Below are positions 1 to 9,810 of a DNA stretch of 64,000 nucleotides, piece by piece (within the stretch, counting starts at the first letter, position 1; each line of letters starts with the position of its first letter). The notes under the pieces are model-generated. The model saw nothing but the letters and a program-made list of their open reading frames with translations, made no database searches and was not told the DNA's origin. The stretch is from Limnohabitans sp. Rim8 (GTDB taxonomy: Bacteria > Pseudomonadota > Gammaproteobacteria > Burkholderiales > Burkholderiaceae_C). The DNA lies in the NCBI GenBank assembly GCA_945897465.1, contig CAMDFK010000004.1, positions 1-64,000 of the forward strand, in the 5' to 3' direction. The translations under genes were made by a program, and so were the position numbers.

Positions 1-2
1 CT

Positions 3-2813
3 ATGCAAGACAAGTACAACCACCTCGAAGTCGAACCCGCAGCACAGACCCGCTGGACGGCCCGCGATGCCTACCGCGTCACCGAAGACGCCAGCAAAAA
101 GAAGTTCTACGCCTGCTCCATGCTGCCGTACCCCAGCGGCAAGCTGCACATGGGCCATGTGCGCAACTACACCATCAACGACATGCTCACGCGCAGCCTG
201 CGCATGAAGGGCCACAACGTGCTCATGCCCATGGGCTGGGACGCCTTTGGTCTGCCCGCCGAAAACGCCGCCTTGAAGAATGGTGTGCCCCCGGCCAAGT
301 GGACGTACGAAAACATCGCTTACATGAAAAAGCAGATGCAGGCCATGGGCCTGGCCATCGACTGGTCACGCGAAGTCGCCACCTGCGACCCGACCTATTA
401 CAAATGGAACCAGTGGCTGTTCTTGAAGATGCTGGAAAAAGGCATTGCCTACCGCAAGACCCAAGTCGTGAATTGGGACCCGGTGGACCAGACCGTGTTG
501 GCCAACGAGCAAGTCATCGACGGCAAAGGCTGGCGAACGGGCGCCCCGGTTGAAAAACGTGAGATCCCCGGTTACTACTTGAACATCACCGCTTACGCGC
601 AAGAGCTCTTGGACCATGTGCAGATCGGCAACGACAAGGCCACACTGAACGGCTGGCCCGACAAAGTGCGCCTGATGCAGGAGAACTGGATCGGCAAGTC
701 TGAGGGTGTTCGCTTTGCCTTCCCGCACGACATCAAGGATGCCTCTGGGGCCTTGATCGGCGAGGGCAAGATGTATGTCTTCACCACGCGTGCCGACACC
801 ATCATGGGTGTGACGTTCAGTGCGGTGGCCGCTGAGCACCCATTGGCGCTGCATGCTGCGGCCAGCAACCCTGCTTTGGCGGCTTTTTTGGAAGAGTGCA
901 AGAGCGGTGGTACGACCGAGGCCGAAATGGCCACCCAAGAAAAGAAGGGCATGGCCACGGGCCTGTTTGTCACGCACCCCTTGACTGGCGCGAAGGTCGA
1001 GGTGTGGGTGGGCAACTATGTGTTGATGAGCTATGGCGACGGCGCGGTGATGGGTGTGCCTGCACACGACGAGCGCGACTTTGCGTTTGCTTTGAAATAC
1101 GACTTGCCGATCAAGCAGGTGGTTGCGCGGGCACCGGCCGCTGGGGGCTTTGCCCCCGGTTCGTCAGTCGCAGGCTCCGATTCCTCTCCGGCGGCAAAGC
1201 CCCCAACGGCCTCGGTGGTGGACGCGGGCGGTAAAAGTTTCGACGCCTCGGTCTGGGCCGAGTGGTACGCCACCAAAGACGGCGTGTGTGTCAACTCCGG
1301 CGAACTCGATGGCATGACGCAAAAAGCCGCCGTTTACAAAGTGGCAGAGTTGCTCGCTGTCAAAGGCCTGGGTGAGAGGAAGACCACCTGGCGTCTGCGC
1401 GACTGGGGCGTGAGCCGACAGCGCTACTGGGGCACACCGATCCCGATCATCCACTGTGACGAGCACGGTGCGGTGCCGGTGCCCGAAAAAGACCTGCCCG
1501 TGGTGCTGCCGCAAGACTGCATCCCCGACGGTTCGGGCAACCCGCTGCACAAACACGAAGGCTTCCACGCGGGTGTGACCTGCCCCGTGTGCGGCCAACC
1601 CGCACGCCGCGAGACCGACACCATGGACACCTTCGTGGATTCGTCCTGGTACTTCATGCGCTATTGCGACCCGACAAAAGCCGACGGCATGGTGGGCGAG
1701 GGCGCGGATTATTGGATGCGTGACCAACAGCTGGCCACGGGCGGCAGCGGCATGGACCAGTACATCGGCGGCATCGAGCACGCGATCCTGCACCTGCTCT
1801 ACGCCCGCTTCTGGACCAAGGTCATGCGCGACCTGGGCTTGGTCAAGGTGGACGAGCCCTTCAGCAAGCTGCTCACGCAGGGCATGGTGCTCAACCACAT
1901 TTACTCACGCCGTACCGCCAAGGGCGGCAAAGACTATTTCTGGCCGCAGGACGTGGAGCATGTGCTGGGTGATGACGGCAAGATCATTGGTGCCAAGCTC
2001 AAGAACGAAGCCGACAGCGGCGATGGCCGTTTGCCGGTGGGCACGCCAATAGACTACGAGGGCGTGGGCACCATGTCCAAGTCCAAGAACAACGGTGTGG
2101 ACCCCCAAGACCTGATTGAGCGCTACGGCGCTGATACGGCGCGCCTGTACACCATGTTCACCGCGCCGCCCGAGGTGACGCTGGAGTGGAACGACTCGGC
2201 CGTGGAAGGCAGCTACCGCTTTTTGCGCCGCGTCTGGAACTTCGCGTTCAAGCACCACGAACTGTTGCGCTCGGCCACCAGCCAAGACCTGAGCCAAGCC
2301 GCCTTGGGCGATGCGGCCAAAGCCCTTCGCCGCGAGATGCACCTGGTGCTCAAGCAAGTGGGTTACGACTACGAGCGCATGCAATACAACACCGTGGTGT
2401 CCGGTTGCATGAAGCTGCTGAATGCGCTCGAAGACTTCAAGCCCGATGGCAGCGCAGGTGATACCGCGGCTTTGTGCGAAGGCGTCTCGATTTTGTCGCG
2501 CATGCTCTACCCTGCATGCCCGCACATCACCGACGAAATCTGGCAGCAACTGGGCTATGCCAAGGCTGTGGGCGAACTGCTCGATGCGCCTTGGCCTGTG
2601 GTGGACGAGTCGGCCTTGGAGCGCGACCAGATTGAGCTGATGCTGCAGATCAACGGCAAGCTGCGCGGCTCGATTTGGGTGGCTGCGGCCGCAGACAAAG
2701 CGCAGATCGAGACGAGCGCCTTGGCCCACGAAGCGGTCGTCAAGCAGGCCGCAGGTGCCACGCCCAAAAAAGTCATCGTGGTACCGGGCCGTTTGGTCAA
2801 CGTGGTGCTGTGA
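3..2813 (+). CDS. leuS: Leucine-tRNA ligase with in-frame palindromic insert
   Basis: Cytoplasmic class I synthetase that charges tRNA-Leu with leucine. The HIGH-type motif is HMGH at residues 49-52 and the KMSKS-type motif is MSKSK at about 691-695. The CP1 editing domain lies between, and an anticodon-binding domain closes the protein. At 936 residues it is longer than the roughly 860 of E. coli LeuRS. Much of the excess is a low-complexity Ala/Gly/Ser/Pro stretch near residues 375-410, late in the editing domain, encoded by a large inverted repeat (listed separately). The ATG lies at the window edge, so the ribosome site is not visible; the N-terminus MQDKY fits the family start. lptE and holA follow, as in many Burkholderiales. 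Identity is certain. Confidence 0.97.
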   Translation: MQDKYNHLEVEPAAQTRWTARDAYRVTEDASKKKFYACSMLPYPSGKLHMGHVRNYTINDMLTRSLRMKGHNVLMPMGWDAFGLPAENAALKNGVPPAKWTYENIAYMKKQMQAMGLAIDWSREVATCDPTYYKWNQWLFLKMLEKGIAYRKTQVVNWDPVDQTVLANEQVIDGKGWRTGAPVEKREIPGYYLNITAYAQELLDHVQIGNDKATLNGWPDKVRLMQENWIGKSEGVRFAFPHDIKDASGALIGEGKMYVFTTRADTIMGVTFSAVAAEHPLALHAAASNPALAAFLEECKSGGTTEAEMATQEKKGMATGLFVTHPLTGAKVEVWVGNYVLMSYGDGAVMGVPAHDERDFAFALKYDLPIKQVVARAPAAGGFAPGSSVAGSDSSPAAKPPTASVVDAGGKSFDASVWAEWYATKDGVCVNSGELDGMTQKAAVYKVAELLAVKGLGERKTTWRLRDWGVSRQRYWGTPIPIIHCDEHGAVPVPEKDLPVVLPQDCIPDGSGNPLHKHEGFHAGVTCPVCGQPARRETDTMDTFVDSSWYFMRYCDPTKADGMVGEGADYWMRDQQLATGGSGMDQYIGGIEHAILHLLYARFWTKVMRDLGLVKVDEPFSKLLTQGMVLNHIYSRRTAKGGKDYFWPQDVEHVLGDDGKIIGAKLKNEADSGDGRLPVGTPIDYEGVGTMSKSKNNGVDPQDLIERYGADTARLYTMFTAPPEVTLEWNDSAVEGSYRFLRRVWNFAFKHHELLRSATSQDLSQAALGDAAKALRREMHLVLKQVGYDYERMQYNTVVSGCMKLLNALEDFKPDGSAGDTAALCEGVSILSRMLYPACPHITDEIWQQLGYAKAVGELLDAPWPVVDESALERDQIELMLQINGKLRGSIWVAAAADKAQIETSALAHEAVVKQAAGATPKKVIVVPGRLVNVVL
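1138..1209. repeat. Palindromic element inside leuS
   Basis: Bases 1138-1159 pair with 1188-1209: 22 positions with two mismatches, including a perfect 12-bp core (GGGGGCTTTGCC against GGCAAAGCCCCC), around a 28-nt loop. It encodes about 25 residues of leuS without breaking the frame, at a point in the editing domain where most LeuRS proteins are much shorter. No second copy was seen in this window, so calling it a dispersed repeat is inference. Confidence 0.75.
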
Positions 2814-2855
2814 GCCCCGGCCGCATGAGCAGACACCCCGAATGATCGCCCTGTG

Positions 2856-3392
2856 ATGAACACCTCACGCCGCCGCTGTTGGCAGTTGCTCGGTGCCGGG
2901 CCTGTGCTGGCGGGTCTTTCGGCCTGCGGTTTTCAGCTGCGCAGCGCGGGCGATTACCCGTTCAAGACGCTGTTTGCCAATTTTTCAACCAGCTCGCCAC
3001 TGGGGGTGGAGTTGCGGCGCAACTTGCTGGGCACCGGCCGCATCACGCTGCTGACCGAGCCCGCACAAATGGCCACCGCCGATGCGGTGCTGGACATCCT
3101 GAGCGAAGAGCGTCAACAGGCGGTGGTGGGTGTGAACGCCTCGGGCCAGGTGCGCGAGCTGCAACTGCGTTTGCGCGTGCGGTTCCGCTTGCGCACGCCC
3201 CAAGGCCAGGTGCTGATCGAGCCGGTGGAGCTGAGCCAGCAACGCGATCTGAGTTTCACCGAAACCGCTGCGCTGTCCAAGGAAATCGAGCAAGCTACCA
3301 TGTACCGCGACATGCAGACCGACATCGTGCAACAGATCATGCGACGGTTGTCAGCGGTCAAGCCCCGTGCCGCAGCGGCGGCCAAACCCTGA
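2856..3392 (+). CDS. lptE: LPS assembly lipoprotein LptE
   Basis: Outer-membrane lipoprotein that plugs LptD and delivers lipopolysaccharide to the cell surface. The N-terminus has a basic stretch, a hydrophobic segment and a lipobox LSAC ending at Cys24, directly followed by GFQLR, the usual LptE beginning. The body is short (about 178 residues) and fits the family, with conserved strand segments such as the YPFKTLF region. It sits between leuS and holA, the common order in beta- and gammaproteobacteria. A GTG three bases upstream is an alternative start; the ATG is preferred by codon type only, since the ribosome site is weak. Confidence 0.93.
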   Translation: MNTSRRRCWQLLGAGPVLAGLSACGFQLRSAGDYPFKTLFANFSTSSPLGVELRRNLLGTGRITLLTEPAQMATADAVLDILSEERQQAVVGVNASGQVRELQLRLRVRFRLRTPQGQVLIEPVELSQQRDLSFTETAALSKEIEQATMYRDMQTDIVQQIMRRLSAVKPRAAAAAKP

Positions 3393-3400
3393 CCCGCGCC

Positions 3401-4453
3401 ATGCAACTGGCCCTGCCCCAGCTCGGAGCGCACCTGCAAAAAGGCCTGCGCAGCCTGTACATCCTGCACGGCGACGAACCCTTGATGCAACAAGAGGCCG
3501 CCGATGCCATCCGCGCCAGCGCCCGTGCGCAGGGCTACACCGAGCGCAGTGTGCACACCGTCTCCGGGGCCCATTTCGACTGGAGTGAGGTGCTGGCCGC
3601 AGGCGGCTCGCTCAGCCTGTTTGCCGACAAACAAATCGTGGAATTGCGCATTCCATCGGGCAAGCCCGGCAAGGAGGGCAGCGCCGCCATCCAGCAATTG
3701 GCCGCTTCTGCCCAGGACAACGACAGCACCTTGACCTTGGTCATGCTGCCCAAACTGGACGCAGCCACGCGCAAAGGGGCCTGGTTTGCCGCGCTGGAAA
3801 ACCATGGCGTGCTGATCGCAACCGACCCGGTCGATCGCAACGCCTTGCCCACATGGATTGCCCAGCGCCTGCAAATGCAGGGCCAAAGTGTGGCTGCAGG
3901 CGAAGAGGGGCAGCGCACGCTGCAGTTTTTTGCTGACCGTGTGGAAGGCAACTTGCTGGCGGCGCACCAGGAAATCCAGAAACTGGGCTTGCTCTACCCC
4001 GCAGGCGAACTCAGCCAGGCGCAGGTCGAGTCGGCCGTGGTGAATGTGGCCCGCTATGACGTGTTCAAGCTCTCCGAGTCGGTCTTGTCGGGCCAGGTGG
4101 CCCGGGTGCAGCGCATGCTCGACGGCCTGCAGGCCGAGGGAGAGGCTGCGGTGCTGGTGCACTACACCCTCGCAGAAGACATCCGTGCCATGAAGCGGGT
4201 GAAAGACGCCATGACCGCTGGCAAGCCCCTGCCCATGGCGCTGCGTGAGCAGCGCGTTTGGGGTCCGCGCGAGCGCTTGTTTGAGCGCGTCTTGCCCCGC
4301 ATGAGCGAAGCCCGCTTGAACGGCCTGCTGCAAGCGGCTCACCAAGTGGACGGCATTGTCAAAGGCCTCAAAGTGCCCGACTGGCCCACCGACCCTTGGC
4401 AGGCCCTGCATCGCCTGGCGGTGCGTTTCTCGCGTTTTTGCAACGTGCGTTGA
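3401..4453 (+). CDS. holA: DNA polymerase III delta subunit
   Basis: Clamp-loader delta subunit, which opens the beta sliding clamp on DNA. The protein is about 350 residues, the normal length. It starts [12 protein letters not shown] and shows the family phrase [11 protein letters not shown] near residue 20, a delta-type AAA+ fold without a working P-loop, and the C-terminal helical collar region. The open frame extends much further upstream across lptE, but the ATG nine bases after the lptE stop gives the expected N-terminus. It is probably cotranscribed with leuS and lptE. Confidence 0.95.
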   Translation: MQLALPQLGAHLQKGLRSLYILHGDEPLMQQEAADAIRASARAQGYTERSVHTVSGAHFDWSEVLAAGGSLSLFADKQIVELRIPSGKPGKEGSAAIQQLAASAQDNDSTLTLVMLPKLDAATRKGAWFAALENHGVLIATDPVDRNALPTWIAQRLQMQGQSVAAGEEGQRTLQFFADRVEGNLLAAHQEIQKLGLLYPAGELSQAQVESAVVNVARYDVFKLSESVLSGQVARVQRMLDGLQAEGEAAVLVHYTLAEDIRAMKRVKDAMTAGKPLPMALREQRVWGPRERLFERVLPRMSEARLNGLLQAAHQVDGIVKGLKVPDWPTDPWQALHRLAVRFSRFCNVR

Positions 4454-4493
4454 CTGTGGTGGGATGGACTTGTTCATCTGCCAAAATGTGCCC

Positions 4494-5774
4494 ATGACTG
4501 AATTCCACACCGCTGATCACATGCAGGCCTTGGGCCAGCAAGCCAAAAAAGCATCGGCTCTGATGGCCAAGGCCTCCTCAGCCAGCAAGAACGCGGCTTT
4601 GCGCCACTTGGCCGCCTTGTTGCGCGACAACACCGACGCTTTGCAGCTGGACAACGCCAAAGACCTGGAACGCGCCCGCGCCGCAGGCTTGTCCGAGCCC
4701 ATGGTGGACCGCCTGAAACTCACTCCCAAGGTCTTGGAAACCTGTGCCCTGGGCTGCGAGCAATTGGCCGCCATGCCCGATGGGATTGGTGAAATCATCG
4801 GCATGAAGCAGGTGCCCAGCGGCATCCGTGTGGGCCAGATGCGGGTGCCAATCGGTGTGTTCGGCATGATTTTCGAGAGCCGTCCCAATGTGACCATTGA
4901 AGCAGCCAGCCTGTCCATCAAGAGCGGCAACGCCTGCATCCTGCGCGGCGGCTCCGAGGCGATTGAATCGAACAAGGCCTTGGCCAAGTTGGTGCAGCAA
5001 GCCCTGACCGACAGCGGCCTGCCGGTCGATGCGGTGCAGCTGGTGCAAACCACCGACCGCGCCGCCGTGGGTCAGCTCATCACCATGCCGCAGTTTGTGG
5101 ACGTGGTCATCCCGCGTGGCGGCAAGGGCCTGATCGAGCGCATCAGCGCCGAGGCCAAGGTGCCCGTCATCAAACACCTGGACGGCAATTGCCACACCTA
5201 TGTGGACGAGCCCTGCGACATCGACATGGCCGTGAAAGTGGCAGACAACGCCAAAACCCAAAAGTACAGCCCTTGCAATGCCAGCGAGAGCCTGTTGGTG
5301 GCCCGCGGTGTGGCGGCCGAATTCCTGCCCAAAATCGGTGCGGTGTACGCCGCCAAAGGCGTTGAAATGCGCTGCTGCCCCAAGGCCAAGGCCATCTTGA
5401 GCCAGGTCGCCGGGGCCAGTTTGAAAGACGCGACCGAGCAGGACTGGTTCGAGGAATACCTCGCGCCCATCATCAGCATCAAGGTGGTCGAAGGGGTGGA
5501 CGAAGCCATTGCCCACATCAACCACTACAGCAGCCACCACACCGACGCCATCTTGACCCGCGACCACATGCATGCCCAGCGCTTTTTGCGCGAGGTGGAC
5601 TCGGCCAGCGTCATGGTCAACGCCAGCACCCGATTTGCCGATGGCTTCGAGTACGGACTGGGTGCCGAAATCGGCATCAGCACCGACAAGTTTCACGCCC
5701 GTGGCCCGGTGGGCATCGAGGGCCTGACTTCGCTCAAGTACGTGGTGCTGGGCGAGGGCGAGGTGCGCGGCTGA
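4494..5774 (+). CDS. proA: Glutamate-5-semialdehyde dehydrogenase
   Basis: Gamma-glutamyl phosphate reductase, the second step of proline synthesis: it reduces gamma-glutamyl phosphate to glutamate semialdehyde with NADPH. At about 426 residues it is close to the E. coli enzyme. The family phrases IFESRPNVT (substrate and cofactor region), DGNCHTYVD and the catalytic Cys261 in YSPCNASE are all present, as is the C-terminal phrase [19 protein letters not shown]. The frame is open upstream, but the ATG giving [14 protein letters not shown] is the sensible start. It follows holA by 40 bases. proB is not in this window. Confidence 0.96.
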   Translation: MTEFHTADHMQALGQQAKKASALMAKASSASKNAALRHLAALLRDNTDALQLDNAKDLERARAAGLSEPMVDRLKLTPKVLETCALGCEQLAAMPDGIGEIIGMKQVPSGIRVGQMRVPIGVFGMIFESRPNVTIEAASLSIKSGNACILRGGSEAIESNKALAKLVQQALTDSGLPVDAVQLVQTTDRAAVGQLITMPQFVDVVIPRGGKGLIERISAEAKVPVIKHLDGNCHTYVDEPCDIDMAVKVADNAKTQKYSPCNASESLLVARGVAAEFLPKIGAVYAAKGVEMRCCPKAKAILSQVAGASLKDATEQDWFEEYLAPIISIKVVEGVDEAIAHINHYSSHHTDAILTRDHMHAQRFLREVDSASVMVNASTRFADGFEYGLGAEIGISTDKFHARGPVGIEGLTSLKYVVLGEGEVRG

Positions 5775-5900
5775 GCGCCGCGCTTTCAGTGCACTGGTGC
5801 ACCAGCGTCTGGCACAGTGTCCGGTTGGCGCTTGCAATGGCGCTGGCCGGCCCCATATGATTCTCCTGTTTTGTCCCGTTTTGCCCGATAAAGGATGCCC

Positions 5901-7196
5901 ATGGTTCCCCATCTCGTCACCGCCCTGACCGGCCCCATCAATGAGCTGGAGCAACGCATCCTCGACTCCATGCCAGCCATTGAGCGCTGGTTTCGTCTGG
6001 AGTGGATGGAGCACACGCCACCGTTTTACACCTCGGTCGACATCCGCAACGCGGGCTTCAAGCTGGCCCCGGTCGACACCAACCTCTACCCCGGCGGCTG
6101 GAACAATCTGACGCCGGAAATGCTGCCCCTGGCGGTGCAAGCGGCGCAGGCGGCCATCGAGAAGATCTGCCCCGAGGCCAAAAACCTGCTGATCATTCCC
6201 GAAAACCACACCCGCAACACCTTCTACCTGACCAATGTGGTGCAGTTGCAGCGCATCTTTCACATGGCGGGCCTGAACGTGCGCTTGGGCTCGATCAATC
6301 CCGAGATCAAGGAAGCCACCACCATTGAGCTGCCCAATGGCGAGAGCGTGACGCTCGAGCCTGTGGTGCGCAGCCAGCACCGCTTGGGTTTGAAGGACTT
6401 TGACCCCTGCACCATCTTGCTCAACAACGATTTGTCAGCTGGTGCCCCGGGCATTCTGGAAGAGCTGCATGAGCAGTTTTTGCTGCCGCCCCTGCACGCA
6501 GGCTGGAGCGTGCGCCGCAAGACCAAGCACTTCCAGAGCTACGAAGAAGTGGCCAAGCGTTTTGGCAAGCTGCTGGGCATTGACCCGTGGCTCATCAACC
6601 CGATGTTCAGCCAGTGCGGCGATGTGAACTTTGCCGAGGGCACGGGCATGGAATGCCTGCGCAGCAATGTGGATGCGCTGCTGACCAAGATCAAGCGCAA
6701 ATACAAGGAATACGGCATCAATGAAAAGCCGTTTGTGGTGGTGAAGGCCGACAACGGCACCTATGGCATGGGCATCATGACGGTGCGCGACGTGGCCGAT
6801 TTGGACCAACTCAACCGCAAGACGCGCAACAAGATGAACGTCATCAAGGACGGCCAGACCGTCAACGATGTGATCATCCAGGAAGGCGTGCTGACCAACG
6901 AGCGCATCAACGACGCGGTGGCCGAGCCGGTGGTCTACATGATGGACCGCTATGTGGTGGGCGGTTTTTACCGCGTGCACGCCGAGCGCGGTGTGGACGA
7001 GAACCTGAATGCCCCGGGCGCCAGTTTTGTGCCTTTGGCCTTTGCCGACACCCCACACCTGCCCCAGCCCGGCGTTAAACCCGGCGCCAGTGTGCCCAAC
7101 CGCTTTTACATGTATGGCGTGATTGGCCGTTTGGCCATGCTGGCGGCCAGCTATGAGCTCGAAGCCACTGACCCCGAGGCCGAGGTGTACGAATAA
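5901..7196 (+). CDS. gshA: Glutamate-cysteine ligase, ferrooxidans type
   Basis: First step of glutathione synthesis, joining glutamate and cysteine with ATP. The protein is about 431 residues and matches the proteobacterial subgroup first described in Acidithiobacillus ferrooxidans, which is unrelated in sequence to E. coli GshA. Recognisable segments are NLYPGGWNNL near residue 60, PENHTRNTF near 100, and KADNGTYGMGIM near 285, an ATP-grasp-like nucleotide-binding loop. An AAGG sequence at 5891-5894 supports the ATG at 5901; another ATG two codons earlier overlaps that site. In many relatives gshB follows, but here kup follows and gshB is not in the window. Confidence 0.9.
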   Translation: MVPHLVTALTGPINELEQRILDSMPAIERWFRLEWMEHTPPFYTSVDIRNAGFKLAPVDTNLYPGGWNNLTPEMLPLAVQAAQAAIEKICPEAKNLLIIPENHTRNTFYLTNVVQLQRIFHMAGLNVRLGSINPEIKEATTIELPNGESVTLEPVVRSQHRLGLKDFDPCTILLNNDLSAGAPGILEELHEQFLLPPLHAGWSVRRKTKHFQSYEEVAKRFGKLLGIDPWLINPMFSQCGDVNFAEGTGMECLRSNVDALLTKIKRKYKEYGINEKPFVVVKADNGTYGMGIMTVRDVADLDQLNRKTRNKMNVIKDGQTVNDVIIQEGVLTNERINDAVAEPVVYMMDRYVVGGFYRVHAERGVDENLNAPGASFVPLAFADTPHLPQPGVKPGASVPNRFYMYGVIGRLAMLAASYELEATDPEAEVYE

Positions 7197-7197
7197 A

Positions 7198-7219
7198 GTT
7201 GCTGCACTGCAACATTTTT
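7198..7219 (+). terminator. Possible weak terminator after gshA
   Basis: GTTGC (7198-7202) pairs with GCAAC (7209-7213) around a 6-nt loop and is followed by a run of five T. The stem is only five pairs, so the call is tentative, but it lies directly after the gshA stop. Confidence 0.4.
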
Positions 7220-7281
7220 GTCGAATAGGCGGTGACATCGGCTTGAAATCGGGCGCAAAATAGACAACGTGTTCCATTTGG

Positions 7282-7297
7282 CCTGACCCGCGTCAGG
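7282..7297 (+). promoter_or_regulatory. Hairpin at the kup ribosome site
   Basis: CCTGAC (7282-7287) pairs perfectly with GTCAGG (7292-7297) around a 4-nt loop. The right arm includes the only purine-rich sequence just before the kup GTG start, so folding would mask the ribosome site. Regulation through it is inference. Confidence 0.4.
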
Positions 7298-7306
7298 TCA
7301 CGGCTT

Positions 7307-9175
7307 GTGTCTTCCACCCGTTCTTCTCTTGCTGCATTGACCTTGGGCGCCATTGGCGTTGTGTATGGCGACATCGGCACCAGCGTGCTGTACGCCATGA
7401 AAGAGGTGTTTGGATCTGGCCATGTGCCTTTCACGCCCGACAATGTTTACGGCATCCTTTCCATCTTTTTTTGGACCCTGACGACCATCGTGTCGGTCAA
7501 GTACGTGGTGTTGGTGCTGCGGGCCGACAACCACGGCGAGGGTGGGCTGGTGGCCATGCTGGCGCTGGCCTCGCAATCGGTCAAAGACCGGCCTCAGCTG
7601 CGCAAGGTCTTGCTGATCGTGGGCATTTTTGGCACCTGCTTGTTTTATGGCGATGGGGTGATCACCCCGGCCATTTCGGTGCTGTCGGCGGTGGAGGGCC
7701 TGGAGGTCATTTCACCCACGTTCAAGAAATACGTCATTCCGCTCACCCTGGTGATCCTGTTCGGCCTGTTCTGGGTCCAAAAACGTGGCACTGCCGGCAT
7801 CGGCAAGTTCTTTGGTCCCATCACCTTGATTTGGTTTGTCACCATCGCGCTACTGGGGGTGTCGCACATTGCCCACCATCCTGAAATTTTGCTGGCCATC
7901 AGCCCGCACTACGCACTGGGTTTCATGTGGCATGAGCCGGGCACCACCTTCATCATTCTCGGCGCGGTGGTCTTGTGCGTCACGGGGGGGGAGGCGCTGT
8001 ATGCCGACATGGGGCACTTTGGCAAAAAACCCATCCGTTTGGCCTGGTTCAGCGTGGTCATGCCCTGCCTGACCTTGAACTATTTTGGTCAAGGCGCTTT
8101 GCTCTTGGCCGAGCCCGAGGCCGTGAAAAACCCCTTCTACATGATGGCGCCTGATTGGGCCCTGCTGCCCCTAGTGGGCCTGGCCACCATGGCCACGGTG
8201 ATTGCCTCGCAAGCGCTGATTTCTGGTGCGTTCAGTGTGACCAAGCAGGTCATCCAGCTGGGTTATCTGCCGCGTTTGCAGGTGCAACACACCAGCGAGA
8301 CCGATACCGGTCAAATTTACATGCCCTTTGTGAATTGGGGCTTGTTTGTGGCCATCGTGCTGGCCGTGGTCATGTTCAAGTCGTCGAGCAACCTGGCAGC
8401 CGCTTACGGCATTGCCGTGTGCACCGACATGCTGATCACCACGGTGCTGACCTTCTTTGTGATCCGTTATGCCTGGAAGCTCCCGCTGGCGCTGTGCCTC
8501 GGTGCTACGGGCTTCTTCTTTGTGGTCGACTCGGCCTTTTGGGCCTCCAACCTGCTCAAGCTGTTCGACGGTGGTTGGTTCCCGCTGCTCATTGGTGCGG
8601 CGGTGTTCACGCTGATGCTCACCTGGCACGATGGACGGCGTTTGCTCAATGACTCTTTGCGCTCGGACGCCCTGCGCCTGACGGACTTTCTGGAGGCGGT
8701 GTTCATTTCGCCGCCCACTCGGGTCCAAGGCACGGCGGTTTTCATGACGGCAGAGACGGGTGCGGTGCCCAACGCCTTGCTGCACAACTTGAAGCACAAC
8801 AAAGTTTTGCATGAACGCAATCTGTTTGTCACCGTGCGCAGCCACGAGGTGCCGCGCATCGAGCCGAATCAGCGTCTGGATGTGACACCACTGGGCCACG
8901 ACTGCTGGCAAGTCATCGTCAATTACGGTTTCAAGGACAACCCGGATTTGCCGACCGCTCTGGCCCAAATCCAGGGTGAGGGCGACAAGCTGGACCCGAT
9001 GATGACCAGCTACTTCCTCTCGCGCGACATCGTGATTCCGACCATCGGCGGCGGCATGTCCCCTTGGCGTGAAAAACTCTTTGCCCAGATGCACCTCAAC
9101 GCCAGTGGTGCGGCTGCGTTCTTGAACCTGCCGACCAACGCGGTGGTCGAGTTGGGCTCCAAAATTGAAATCTGA
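7307..9175 (+). CDS. kup: Kup low-affinity potassium transporter
   Basis: Inner-membrane proton-coupled potassium uptake protein. The 622-residue product begins with the Kup signature [20 protein letters not shown] at residues 14-33, continues through about twelve hydrophobic segments, and ends in a cytoplasmic domain of roughly 150 residues. It starts at GTG; a short hairpin overlaps the ribosome site region just upstream. The YqiA-like esterase follows after six bases, so the two may be cotranscribed. Confidence 0.95.
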   Translation: MSSTRSSLAALTLGAIGVVYGDIGTSVLYAMKEVFGSGHVPFTPDNVYGILSIFFWTLTTIVSVKYVVLVLRADNHGEGGLVAMLALASQSVKDRPQLRKVLLIVGIFGTCLFYGDGVITPAISVLSAVEGLEVISPTFKKYVIPLTLVILFGLFWVQKRGTAGIGKFFGPITLIWFVTIALLGVSHIAHHPEILLAISPHYALGFMWHEPGTTFIILGAVVLCVTGGEALYADMGHFGKKPIRLAWFSVVMPCLTLNYFGQGALLLAEPEAVKNPFYMMAPDWALLPLVGLATMATVIASQALISGAFSVTKQVIQLGYLPRLQVQHTSETDTGQIYMPFVNWGLFVAIVLAVVMFKSSSNLAAAYGIAVCTDMLITTVLTFFVIRYAWKLPLALCLGATGFFFVVDSAFWASNLLKLFDGGWFPLLIGAAVFTLMLTWHDGRRLLNDSLRSDALRLTDFLEAVFISPPTRVQGTAVFMTAETGAVPNALLHNLKHNKVLHERNLFVTVRSHEVPRIEPNQRLDVTPLGHDCWQVIVNYGFKDNPDLPTALAQIQGEGDKLDPMMTSYFLSRDIVIPTIGGGMSPWREKLFAQMHLNASGAAAFLNLPTNAVVELGSKIEI

Positions 9176-9181
9176 GGCTCC

Positions 9182-9766
9182 GTGAGCACCACCCATTTGC
9201 TCTACCTGCACGGCTTCAGGTCATCGCCCCAGTCGGCCAAGGCCTGCATCATGGCCGCTTTGGTGCAAGCTCGCCACCCCGGTGTCACTTGGTGGTGCCC
9301 GCAGCTGCCCGCTTCTCCTGCGAAAGCCATGGCCCTGTTGCTCCAAGGCACGGCCGCCTGGCCGCGCGGGCAGATGGCGATCATGGGGTCATCGCTCGGT
9401 GGCTTTTATGCGGCATGGCTGTCGGCGCACATGGGTGTACCTGCGGTGCTGATCAACCCGGCCGTGCACCCTTCACGAGACCTGGCACGCTACATCGGCG
9501 AGCACCCGGTTTGGCAAGACCCGGCACAAAGTATCTTTTTTGAGCCGGCTTATGTGCAAGAGTTGGTGGAGCTTGAAAGTCAGCCCTTGCCAACTCGGCC
9601 CGCCACGCTGGCCTTGATCGCCAAAGGTGACGAGCTGCTCGATTGGCGTGAAATGCGGGCCCGCCACCTGGCCGGCCAGGTGCGCCTGATCGAGGGCAGC
9701 GACCATGCCTTGAGCGATTTTGAAGAGCACTTGCCCCAAATCCTTGAATTTATGCAGCTGGCTTGA
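9182..9766 (+). CDS. YqiA/YcfP-family alpha/beta hydrolase
   Basis: Small cytoplasmic esterase-type protein of 194 residues. It shows YLHGFRSSP near the start, the nucleophile elbow GSSLGG at about residue 70 in MGSSLGGFYA, an acid region near KGDELLDW and the catalytic-type His in EGSDHAL. These are typical of the YqiA family, whose E. coli member hydrolyses short esters; the natural substrate is unknown. It starts at GTG with GAGG just upstream, overlapping the kup stop region. No signal peptide is visible. Confidence 0.85.
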   Translation: MSTTHLLYLHGFRSSPQSAKACIMAALVQARHPGVTWWCPQLPASPAKAMALLLQGTAAWPRGQMAIMGSSLGGFYAAWLSAHMGVPAVLINPAVHPSRDLARYIGEHPVWQDPAQSIFFEPAYVQELVELESQPLPTRPATLALIAKGDELLDWREMRARHLAGQVRLIEGSDHALSDFEEHLPQILEFMQLA

Positions 9767-9810
9767 GGCCGTGCCGGCCGAATGCCCGGGTGGCGTGGGA
9801 AAATCCTGTC

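Noticed and set aside
366-1067. Long minus-strand open frame within leuS
   Set aside because: It lies opposite a certain gene, has His/Gln-rich composition typical of antisense frames in high-GC DNA, and no domain or ribosome site.
5794-5805. Perfect 12-bp palindrome CTGGTGCACCAG after proA
   Set aside because: Short, no T run and no second copy seen; could occur by chance, so not listed as a feature.
4578-6380. 600-codon minus-strand frame across proA and gshA
   Set aside because: It spans two confirmed plus-strand genes and has no recognisable domain; an antisense artefact of strong GC codon bias.
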